This document shows positions 4,906 to 10,067 of a stretch of 10,067 nt of DNA, piece by piece; the stretch's first letter is position 1; every line of letters starts with the position of its first letter. Below the pieces are notes generated by a model. The model did not search any database. It was given only the letters and a program-made list of their open reading frames with translations, and was not told where the DNA came from. The position numbers and the translations under genes are program-made. This stretch comes from Thermococcus sp. (lineage in GTDB: Archaea > Methanobacteriota_B > Thermococci > Thermococcales > Thermococcaceae). The stretch covers positions 1-10,067 of the forward strand of contig WAMH01000197.1 in NCBI GenBank assembly GCA_015522395.1, given 5' to 3'.

Positions 4906-5586
4906 ATGGAGTTCATAGCCTTCACTTACATCAACAACTTCATGGACAGGAGGGTCGTTGAGGACGTCGTCTTCAGCGTCGTCGATGAGGCCAACCGGTT
5001 CTTCAGGGAAAACGGCATCGACGTGAGGCTCCTCTACATAGGGCAGCTTCGCCTTGAACCCGGCTATCTGATAAGCCTGAGCACAGGGGAGGGAACGCTC
5101 AAGGTTTATCCCCTCGAGGCCATCATAGACGTCCTCCACGCCAGGCTCCTAGAGGAAATAGAGAGGGATCCGAAGATAAAGATGAACAAGATCTTTGCCC
5201 TCACAACGTTTCCCCTGGTTTCTAGGAACCCTTACTTCGACTTTTACGAGCGCTTTCTGGGAATACAGGAGACGAGGCTTGGACTCAGGATAATGGTGCT
5301 CTCTATGAAGCCCTTTGAGCCGCTGGGACTGGGTTCCCTCCTGAGCGAGGGGGAGTCAGGTGAGGAGACCAGGAAGAGCCTCAGAACCTTCAAGGACCGC
5401 GTTCTGAAGGGGCTCCTCCATGAGGTCGGTCACGGCTTCGGCCTGAAGCACTGCAACAACGAGTGCGTCATGAACCCGCCGAACAGCATCGAGGAGTGGG
5501 ACTCCCGGCCGGTGGGATACTGCCACTCCTGCTTCGTGGATCTCAAGAGGGCCGTTGAGTGGTCGGAGTCAGGGGTTGAGAGGTGA
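4906..5586 (+). CDS. Archaemetzincin zinc metalloprotease
   Basis: A 226-residue cytosolic protease of the archaemetzincin (AmzA, M54) family. These use one catalytic zinc held by three His, plus a second structural zinc held by four Cys; their physiological substrates in archaea are poorly defined. The signature lies near the C-terminus (about 168-210): HEVGHGFGLKH (zinc ligands and catalytic Glu), then CNNECVM, and YCHSC about 16 residues later. VM holds the Met-turn methionine of metzincins. The start at 4906 has GAGGGGGT directly before it and fits the TATA box at 4869. An upstream in-frame extension of 112 codons would run antisense through the riboswitch and is rejected. The gene is convergent with bcp, with only 10 bp between the stops. 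The first Cys pair has one residue fewer between its cysteines than the consensus I recall. Confidence 0.9.
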   Translation: MEFIAFTYINNFMDRRVVEDVVFSVVDEANRFFRENGIDVRLLYIGQLRLEPGYLISLSTGEGTLKVYPLEAIIDVLHARLLEEIERDPKIKMNKIFALTTFPLVSRNPYFDFYERFLGIQETRLGLRIMVLSMKPFEPLGLGSLLSEGESGEETRKSLRTFKDRVLKGLLHEVGHGFGLKHCNNECVMNPPNSIEEWDSRPVGYCHSCFVDLKRAVEWSESGVER

Positions 5587-5596
5587 AGCCCGGCGA

Positions 5597-6058
5597 CTAG
5601 GAATCCTCGACAAGTTCCCTGGCCTCCTCGAGGACTTTGGCGGCGTGGCCCTTCGCGCGAACCTTTATCTTCTTCCAGACGATTTCGCCATCGGGGTTGA
5701 GGATGAAGGTGCTTCTTATCACTCCCTCGTACTCCCTCCCGTAGCTCTTCCTCCTGCCCCATGCCCCGAGGGCCTTTATCAGCTCGGCGTTGGGATCGCT
5801 CAGGAGCTTAATCTTCAGCCCGTGCTTCTCCTTGAAGCGCCGGTGGCTTTCCACGGAATCCTTTGAGACACCGATAACCTGAAAGCCGAGCCTCTCGAAC
5901 TCGGGTAAAAGCTCCGTGAACTCTTTGGCCTCGGTCGTGCACCCGGGGGTGTTATCCTTGGGATAGACGTAGAGAACCGTCCACCTGCCCTTCACGACGT
6001 CTCTCAAGGTAACCTCTTTCCCGTCCTCGTCGAAAACCCTAACCTCTAGGATCCCCAT
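5597..6058 (-). CDS. bcp: Bcp/PrxQ-type peroxiredoxin, 1-Cys form
   Basis: A 153-residue thiol peroxidase that reduces hydrogen peroxide and organic hydroperoxides in the cytosol. The thioredoxin-fold core shows VLYVYPKDNTPGCTTEA (28-44), with the peroxidatic Cys40 in the PGCT motif. VIGVSKDSVESHRRF follows, then the LLSDPNAELIKALGAWG and VIRSTFILNPDGEIVW blocks typical of Bcp. The length is normal for the family. The resolving cysteine, usually five residues after the first, is Lys45 here, and the whole protein has no other Cys, so it must use an outside thiol for resolution. The start ATG at 6058 has a near-perfect ribosome-binding site, GGAGGGTGAT. It is divergent from pyruvate kinase, sharing a 90-bp promoter region. 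Oxidative control is plausible in an anaerobe, but no operator is evident. Confidence 0.94.
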   Translation of the reverse strand: MGILEVRVFDEDGKEVTLRDVVKGRWTVLYVYPKDNTPGCTTEAKEFTELLPEFERLGFQVIGVSKDSVESHRRFKEKHGLKIKLLSDPNAELIKALGAWGRRKSYGREYEGVIRSTFILNPDGEIVWKKIKVRAKGHAAKVLEEARELVEDS

Positions 6059-6088
6059 GGTATCACCCTCCCGGTTAGATCGCCCCGA

Positions 6089-6117
6089 CCCTTAAGCCTT
6101 TTGGCAAAGGTTATTAG
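6089..6117. promoter_or_regulatory. Back-to-back bcp and pyk promoters with overlapping BREs
   Basis: On the minus strand, GCCAAAAG then GCTTAAGG gives a bcp start near 6067. On the plus strand, TTGGCAAAG then GTTATTAG gives a pyk start near 6140. The two BREs overlap in the palindromic CCTTT-TGGC-AAAGG (6097-6110), so two TFB molecules could hardly bind both at once. Each predicted leader is about 9 nt and contains only the ribosome-binding site. No complete Thermococcales glycolytic motif (TATCAC-N5-GTGATA) is present. Confidence 0.55.
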
Positions 6118-6148
6118 GCCCCACCCCAAAGGGAGAACGGTGAAGGGA

Positions 6149-7585
6149 ATGCGGCTTCCATCTCACAAGACGAAGATAATAGCGACCCTCGGGCCAGCGT
6201 CCCTGAAGGAGAGGACCATCGAGGCCATGGTAAAGGCCGGGATGAACGTCGCGAGGATAAACTTTGCCCACGGCGACCTGGAACAGCACGAAAAGGCCAT
6301 AAAAACGGTTAGGCGCGTATCGGAGAGGCTCAACAGGCCTGTGGCAATACTGGGCGACCTCCCGGGGGTGAAGATACGTGTCGGTGAGATCGCCGGAGGT
6401 TCCGTGACGCTGAGACGCTGGCAGACGGTAACGCTAACCACCCGGGACGTCCTTGGCAACGAGGGGATCATACCTGTTCAGTTCAGGAACTTTCCCAGGA
6501 TGGTTTCCAAGGGTGACGTCATCTACCTGAGCGACGGTTTCATAGCCCTCCGCGTCGAGGAGGTCAGGGACACTGACGTGGTCTGCAAGGTTCTGGTGGG
6601 CGGAACGCTCTTCTCCCATAAGGGCATAAACGTCCCCAAGGCCAGAATGGCGATAGATGCAGTAACCGAGAACGATATGAAGTTCATAGAGTTCGCCATC
6701 GAGCACGGAGTAGACGCGATAGGGATAAGCTTCGTTGGCTCAGCCTACGATGTTCTGAAGGCAAGGCGCTTCATAGACGAGCGCGGTGGAAGGCTCTTCG
6801 TTATCTCAAAGATAGAGCGGCCGGACGCTGTAAAGAACTTCGAAGAGATACTCAACGCCTCCGACGGGATAATGATAGCGAGGGGAGACCTCGGCGTCGA
6901 GATGCCCATAGAGAAGCTCCCAATCCTACAGAAAACCCTGATAAGGAAAGCCAACGTCGCGGCGAAGCCCGTAATAACCGCCACGCAGATGCTCGAGAGC
7001 ATGACGCAGGAGAAGCTCCCAACCAGGGCGGAGGTTACCGACGTGGCCAACGCGATTCTCGACGGAACCGATGCCGTGATGCTATCCGAGGAGACCGCCG
7101 TGGGGAAGTTCCCAGTGGATACCGTCAGGATGATGGCTAGGATAGCTAAGACCACCGAGGCCTACCGCGACTCTCACTGGCCGGCGAGGGTTGCCGGTCT
7201 GGGCATGAACGAGTGGAGGGGGGCATCACACAGGAAGGGCACGATAAAGGATGCCATAGCGAGAAGCATAATAGAGGCCCTCAATTCCATAGACATCAGG
7301 TACATCCTGACCCCCACGAGAACGGGGGAAACTGCAAGGCTCATATCCCGTTTCAAGCCGAGGCAGTGGACGCTCGCTTTCGTCACCGACGGGTGGGTCG
7401 GCAACACGCTGATGTTCTCCTACGGCGTTTACCCGTTCACCGTTGAGGAGACCAGTGAGGAGGAGATACTCCGCCTCATCTCCGGCCTCGGTCTCGTTGG
7501 CGAGAACGACACCGTGCTGCTGACCAAGGGGACTCCCATCGGGAAGACCGCCGGGACAAACACGATAAGGATATTCAACGTTTGA
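6149..7585 (+). CDS. pyk: Pyruvate kinase
   Basis: A 478-residue glycolytic enzyme that transfers phosphate from phosphoenolpyruvate to ADP, giving pyruvate and ATP; in Thermococcales it acts at the end of the modified Embden-Meyerhof pathway. The family blocks are in order: KTKIIATLGPAS (7-18), ARINFAHGD (35-43), GDLPGVKIR (69-77), SKIERPDAV (220-228; catalytic Lys221, metal ligand Glu223), MIARGDLGVEMP (242-253; metal ligand Asp247), and TATQMLESM (277-285). The C-terminal domain, with ILTPTRTGETARLISRF, completes a normal-length protein. The start ATG at 6149 has GGTGA at 6139-6143. The TTG at 6101 is in frame but lies inside the promoter. Residues at the potassium site are changed (Ala40, Leu71, Lys75), predicting a K+-independent enzyme; see findings. 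It forms an operon with adk, 13 nt downstream. Confidence 0.97.
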   Translation: MRLPSHKTKIIATLGPASLKERTIEAMVKAGMNVARINFAHGDLEQHEKAIKTVRRVSERLNRPVAILGDLPGVKIRVGEIAGGSVTLRRWQTVTLTTRDVLGNEGIIPVQFRNFPRMVSKGDVIYLSDGFIALRVEEVRDTDVVCKVLVGGTLFSHKGINVPKARMAIDAVTENDMKFIEFAIEHGVDAIGISFVGSAYDVLKARRFIDERGGRLFVISKIERPDAVKNFEEILNASDGIMIARGDLGVEMPIEKLPILQKTLIRKANVAAKPVITATQMLESMTQEKLPTRAEVTDVANAILDGTDAVMLSEETAVGKFPVDTVRMMARIAKTTEAYRDSHWPARVAGLGMNEWRGASHRKGTIKDAIARSIIEALNSIDIRYILTPTRTGETARLISRFKPRQWTLAFVTDGWVGNTLMFSYGVYPFTVEETSEEEILRLISGLGLVGENDTVLLTKGTPIGKTAGTNTIRIFNV

Positions 7586-7598
7586 AGGGGGGCATAGA

Positions 7599-8282
7599 GT
7601 GAACGTGCTCATATTCGGCCCACCCGGGAGCGGCAAGTCAACGCACTCACGCAGGATAGTGGAGCGCTACGGGCTCGTCTACGTTTCCTCGGGCGATCTG
7701 ATAAGGGCGGAGATAGAGCGCGGGAGCGAGCTCGGGAGGGAGATGAAGGCATACCTTGAGAGGGGCTCCCTGATCCCCGACACGATCGTAAACTCCCTCG
7801 TGATATCCAGGCTCAGAAGGCACAGACAAAACTTCATCCTCGACGGCTATCCCAGAACACCGGATCAGGTTCTGGCCCTCGAAAATTACCTCTACGATCA
7901 CGGGATGAGCATAGACGTCGCCATGGAAATCTTCATTTCAAAGGAGGAGAGTGTGGAGAGGATATCCGGTAGGAGGATCTGCCCCAACTGCGGTGCCATA
8001 TACCACGTCAAGTACAGGCCCCCAAAGGTCCCGGGTGTATGCGATGTCTGCGGCTCAAGGCTGGTGCAACGCGACGACGACAGGCCAGAGGTTGTTGAAA
8101 GGAGGTACGATATCTACACGCGGAACATGGAACCCATAATCAAGTTCTACAAAAAGCAGGGGATCTACGTGAGGATAGACGGGCACGGGGACATAGAGGA
8201 GGTATGGGAGCGCATAAGGCCCCTCCTTGATTACCTCAGTTCCCGTGAGGCCACTTCCCGAGTGCCGCCATCAGCTCCCTGA
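7599..8282 (+). CDS. adk: Adenylate kinase with four-Cys zinc LID
   Basis: A 227-residue cytosolic enzyme that interconverts ATP + AMP and 2 ADP. It is the bacterial-type long Adk rather than the short archaeal AdkA type. The P-loop GPPGSGKST spans 7-15. SSGDLIRAE (30-38) begins the AMP-binding region, and DGYPRTPDQ (82-90) is the family signature. The LID has Cys128, Cys131, Cys148 and Cys151 (CPNC, CDVC), which bind a structural zinc, followed by DDDRPEVVERR. The start is GTG at 7599 with GGGGGG at 7587-7592; no nearer ATG fits. It follows pyk by 13 nt and is clearly cotranscribed, which couples ATP production with adenylate balancing. The final ~16 codons, a polar tail (REATSRVPPSAP), overlap the 3' end of the opposite-strand gene by 47 bp. 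Confidence 0.95.
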   Translation: MNVLIFGPPGSGKSTHSRRIVERYGLVYVSSGDLIRAEIERGSELGREMKAYLERGSLIPDTIVNSLVISRLRRHRQNFILDGYPRTPDQVLALENYLYDHGMSIDVAMEIFISKEESVERISGRRICPNCGAIYHVKYRPPKVPGVCDVCGSRLVQRDDDRPEVVERRYDIYTRNMEPIIKFYKKQGIYVRIDGHGDIEEVWERIRPLLDYLSSREATSRVPPSAP

Positions 8283-8985
8283 TGTCGTCGTCCTTGACGA
8301 TCTCCTCAGCCTGCTTCTCGACTTTCTCCATCTCCTTCACGACGCGCGCCACCTTCTCATCGCCCGGGTCCAGAACCCTTGTCTCTACCGAGAGGTAGTC
8401 GGCGTTGAGGGTTCTCAGATAGGAAGAAGCCTTCTCCTCAATGGCCCTCTTGAGGGACGCTTTCTCATAGGGGGCCGTTTCCTTTTCGAGGAGGAGCACT
8501 ATGGAAAGCTTGGGTTTTCCATCGCTTGGAACCTTAAGGGCCAGGCTCGTGAAGCTCACGTCCCTGTCGCGGAGGTATATCATCAGTCCCTTTCCAAGCC
8601 TCTCAAGGGTTCTCCTTAGGTCTTCAGGGCAGTCTATAACGAGACGGGCCTCCTTTTTCTTATCCTCCACCTTTCGCTCCACTATTCTGAAACCCACAAC
8701 CTTAAAGCGAACGTTCTGAAACTTTCCGAATTTCCTGTTGGCATCATCGGCCAGCTTCTGGAGAACCTCCGAGACTATCGGATCAAGATCGAGTGGGATA
8801 AAGCCCGCTTCACGGCTTACCTCGAAGATGAAGGCCAGTCTTATCTCGCTGCCGGCCGGCTTGGCGCCGGCCTTTACTGACAGGAGCTCAGCCCCCAGAG
8901 TCTCCAGGGCCTCTTTAATCCCGTCGACGAAGAACTTCTCAACGATTGGATAGTACTCGGGAGGCTCAACGGTGATTTCTGTCAT
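8236..8985 (-). CDS. Hypothetical protein with apparent internal duplication
   Basis: A 249-residue soluble protein that I do not recognise. It has no membrane segment and a single Cys (119). The sequence falls into two similar halves. Residues 10-103 run helix, strand (ELLSVKAGAK), strand (EIRLAFIFEVSRE), helix (PIVSEVLQKLADDANRKF), strand (VRFKVVGFRIVE). Residues 121-205 repeat the order: helix, strand (FTSLALKVPSDG), strand (KLSIVLLLEKET), helix (LKRAIEEKASSYLRTL), strand (LSVETRVLD). A charged C-terminal helix (210-242, KEMEKVEKQAEEIVKDDDIREL) follows. The ATG at 8985 is read from a short leader; its ribosome-binding site is weak (GATG repeats). It overlaps adk tail to tail and is divergent from the MoaD gene. 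Probably Thermococcales-specific. Coding is supported by strand/helix periodicity and the promoter fit. Confidence 0.85.
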   Translation of the reverse strand: MTEITVEPPEYYPIVEKFFVDGIKEALETLGAELLSVKAGAKPAGSEIRLAFIFEVSREAGFIPLDLDPIVSEVLQKLADDANRKFGKFQNVRFKVVGFRIVERKVEDKKKEARLVIDCPEDLRRTLERLGKGLMIYLRDRDVSFTSLALKVPSDGKPKLSIVLLLEKETAPYEKASLKRAIEEKASSYLRTLNADYLSVETRVLDPGDEKVARVVKEMEKVEKQAEEIVKDDDIRELMAALGKWPHGN

Positions 8986-9010
8986 CGCATCATCGTATTT
9001 AACTTGGACG

Positions 9011-9027
9011 AAACCACTTTAAGGGTT
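9011..9027. promoter_or_regulatory. Shared bidirectional promoter, CTTTAAGG, between the 249-aa gene and moaD
   Basis: GAAACCACTTTAAGG on the plus strand and AACCCTTAAAGTGG on the minus strand each look like BRE plus TATA around one TTTAA core (9018-9022). Offsets of 26-27 bp give starts near 9046 (plus, 8 nt before the moaD ATG) and near 8994 (minus, about 9 nt before the ATG at 8985). A second A/T patch, GTATTTAACT at 8995-9004, is an alternative TATA. Confidence 0.45.
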
Positions 9028-9053
9028 TCCATTGAAAAGCGGGGGGTGGTTAC

Positions 9054-9335
9054 ATGAAGGTCAGGTTCTACGCAACCTTCCGCGAGATCATCGGAAGGAA
9101 GGAAATCGAAGTTAGCGGAGTTACAACGGTCGGTGAGCTTCTCGATTACCTGGCGGAGCACTACACACCGGAGATTAAGAAACAGCTCCTCGAGACCCCG
9201 CGCGTCGGTCCGGATAAGCCCATAGACGGGATGATCCTGGTGAACGGGCACAACGTCCTCCATCTCAGGGGGCTCGAAACCGAACTCAAAGGGGACGACG
9301 ACGTCAGAATATTTCCCCCGGCCGGAGGGGGCTGA
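9054..9335 (+). CDS. moaD: MoaD/ThiS-family sulfur carrier protein
   Basis: A 93-residue ubiquitin-fold protein. MoaD is adenylated at its C-terminal glycine, loaded with sulfur as a thiocarboxylate, and with MoaE makes the dithiolene of molybdopterin; in Thermococcales this cofactor mostly carries tungsten. Family marks are the start MKVRFYATFREIIG, the central TTVGELLDYLAEHY, a hydrophobic MILVNGHNVLHLRG segment, and the end DDVRIFPPAGGG, where the terminal Gly-Gly is the reactive site. It could instead be an archaeal ubiquitin-like SAMP used for tRNA thiolation or protein conjugation; sequence alone does not separate these roles, since moaE is not adjacent. The ATG at 9054 has GGGGGGTGG before it. 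It is convergent with the secreted-protein gene, with 17 bp between stops, and divergent from the 249-residue gene. Confidence 0.88.
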   Translation: MKVRFYATFREIIGRKEIEVSGVTTVGELLDYLAEHYTPEIKKQLLETPRVGPDKPIDGMILVNGHNVLHLRGLETELKGDDDVRIFPPAGGG

Positions 9336-9338
9336 ATG

Positions 9339-9344
9339 AAAAAA
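9339..9344 (-). terminator. T6 terminator after the secreted-protein gene
   Basis: The minus strand has a run of six T starting 9 nt after the stop at 9353, a typical hairpin-less archaeal terminator. It lies just beyond the moaD stop, in the 17-bp gap between the convergent genes. No matching T tract follows moaD on the plus strand. Confidence 0.5.
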
Positions 9345-9352
9345 GAGGGAGG

Positions 9353-10067
9353 TCAGCTTCCCTCCCAGATCACGTACTGCTTCTCCGTTATGAATATCGG
9401 CTCTATTCTCTTCCTGACTATTACCACCTTGTCCTCGCCGTACTTCTTGTAAAGCCCCTGTATGAACTTCTCGAAGACTCCGGAGGGCATGGAGGCCCTG
9501 GTCGTTATCGTGTTGTTGCCCGCCTTGACGCTCAGCTCCTTGACAGGCACGTAGGTTATTATGTCCTGGTGGGCGTCGAGATAGAAATCGTTCTTGTAGA
9601 TGTCCTTCCCGTTAGGTGCGATGTAGTAAACGATGCTCGCCCTGAGGGTGAGCTCCACGTTGCTGTAGTTTTGCCTGAAGGCGGCCTTAAGCTCCAGGTC
9701 TCCACTCTTTCCTTCGGGAAGGATGTAGCTCGGGTTTGCAGGTTTGCCGTTCACCAGGGGTTCCCCGTTCAGAACGCCAACGGGGCCCTTCTGCACGATG
9801 ATGAAGCGATAGCTCGTGGCGTTCGGCACGGTCAGGTTGACTACTACCGGTGTCTCGTTGAGGTGGTTTATGTAGAGGTTCTTCCCCAGGACTTTCTTTT
9901 CAACGAGCTTCGTCCCATTGTAGGCCTCAAAGAGGAGAGTGGCATTCTTCACGTCCCTTCCGAATGCTGAGATCCAGAGGCGGAGCTCCTGCCGCCCCGT
10001 GGGCAGTTTTCCACCGGCAAGGGTGCTGTAGAATGGCACCCAGCTGCCGTTCCTGTACTGGTCTATC
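9353..10067 (-). CDS. Probable secreted or cell-surface glycoprotein, C-terminal fragment (runs off the right edge)
   Basis: The last 237 residues of a longer protein whose reading frame stays open to the window edge. An in-frame GTG at 10039 is not a likely start, because coding continues upstream of it (QYRNGSW). The sequence is rich in beta-strand patterns and in Asn-x-Ser/Thr sequons: NGS, NAT, NGT, NET, NLT, a second NAT, NYS and NNT. There are no cysteines. This composition is typical of extracellular Thermococcales proteins that are N-glycosylated on the outer face. No transmembrane anchor is present near the C-terminus, which ends KQYVIWEGS, so any anchor or signal peptide must be at the missing N-terminus. 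ELRLWISAFGRDVKNATLLFEAYNG resembles a beta-sandwich repeat such as those in cell-surface proteins. The specific function is unknown; binding or S-layer association is only a guess. Confidence 0.8.
   Translation of the reverse strand, partial: IDQYRNGSWVPFYSTLAGGKLPTGRQELRLWISAFGRDVKNATLLFEAYNGTKLVEKKVLGKNLYINHLNETPVVVNLTVPNATSYRFIIVQKGPVGVLNGEPLVNGKPANPSYILPEGKSGDLELKAAFRQNYSNVELTLRASIVYYIAPNGKDIYKNDFYLDAHQDIITYVPVKELSVKAGNNTITTRASMPSGVFEKFIQGLYKKYGEDKVVIVRKRIEPIFITEKQYVIWEGS

Noticed and set aside
6061..6066. A Thermococcales glycolytic motif (TATCAC half-site) near pyk
   Set aside because: Only one half is present; it is the complement of the bcp ribosome-binding site GGTGATA. The same applies to the TATCAC at 221-226.
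6101..6148. Start of pyruvate kinase at TTG 6101
   Set aside because: The extra 16 residues would be translated from the BRE/TATA region of the pyk promoter itself; the ATG at 6149 has GGTGA upstream and begins at the conserved N-terminus.
6745..7155. A 136-codon open frame antisense to pyk
   Set aside because: It lies fully inside the conserved pyruvate kinase gene, has no promoter or ribosome-binding site, and encodes a serine/isoleucine-rich sequence typical of a shadow frame. The antisense frames opposite coaBC, adk and the 249-residue gene were dropped for the same reason.
8983..9000. A C/D-box sRNA suggested by GATGATG repeats on the minus strand
   Set aside because: The C box has a mismatch and no matching D and D' boxes lie at guide distance; the repeats lie at the start of the 249-residue gene.

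Overview
This window looks like chromosomal DNA from a hyperthermophilic archaeon of the order Thermococcales, probably Thermococcus. Three things point that way. Protein starts are preceded by archaeal Shine-Dalgarno sequences of the GGAGGTGAT type. Promoters have A-rich BRE plus TATA elements about 25-27 bp before very short leaders. The gene set and codon choice (ATA, AGG and AGA rich, moderately high GC) also fit. No tRNA, rRNA, CRISPR array, insertion sequence or prophage was seen; the region is dense core or lineage-conserved genome.

Layout from left to right. A minus-strand MscS-type mechanosensitive channel gene runs off the left edge (1-218). Upstream of it on the same strand are coaBC (280-1491, coenzyme A synthesis), a DUF190 gene and crcB/fluC (1544-2300, fluoride export). 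Then comes a tightly packed four-gene minus-strand operon (2405-4725), read in the order prenyltransferase/squalene-cyclase-like alpha/alpha-barrel protein, double Cys/His-module protein, coiled-coil protein, and ribbon-helix-helix-like/coiled-coil protein. Divergent from it is an archaemetzincin protease gene (4906-5586, plus). A Bcp/PrxQ peroxiredoxin (5597-6058, minus) is divergent from a pyruvate kinase-adenylate kinase operon (6149-8282, plus). Next are an unrecognised 249-residue protein with an apparent internal duplication (8236-8985, minus), a divergent MoaD-type sulfur carrier (9054-9335, plus), and the C-terminal part of a probable secreted, heavily glycosylated protein (9353-10067, minus).

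The main finding is a candidate fluoride (crcB-type) riboswitch in the leader of the four-gene operon (minus strand, 4812 to about 4755). It has the GGCGAUGG and GGCUGAUGG signature segments, a perfect 4-bp pseudoknot, a 6-bp closing stem and a GC hairpin, and it begins at the predicted transcription start. The pseudoknot strand CCGCC is also complementary to the GGCGG of the downstream ribosome-binding site, which suggests translational control. The four genes have no obvious role in fluoride biology, but the crcB-DUF190 pair lies directly downstream on the same strand, behind its own promoter. The block may therefore be an undescribed archaeal fluoride-response locus.

Functionally, the window combines fluoride handling (riboswitch, FluC, DUF190), nucleotide and energy metabolism (a pyruvate kinase predicted to be K+-independent, and a zinc-LID adenylate kinase), cofactor synthesis (CoaBC, MoaD), redox defence (1-Cys Bcp), and several Thermococcales proteins of unknown role.
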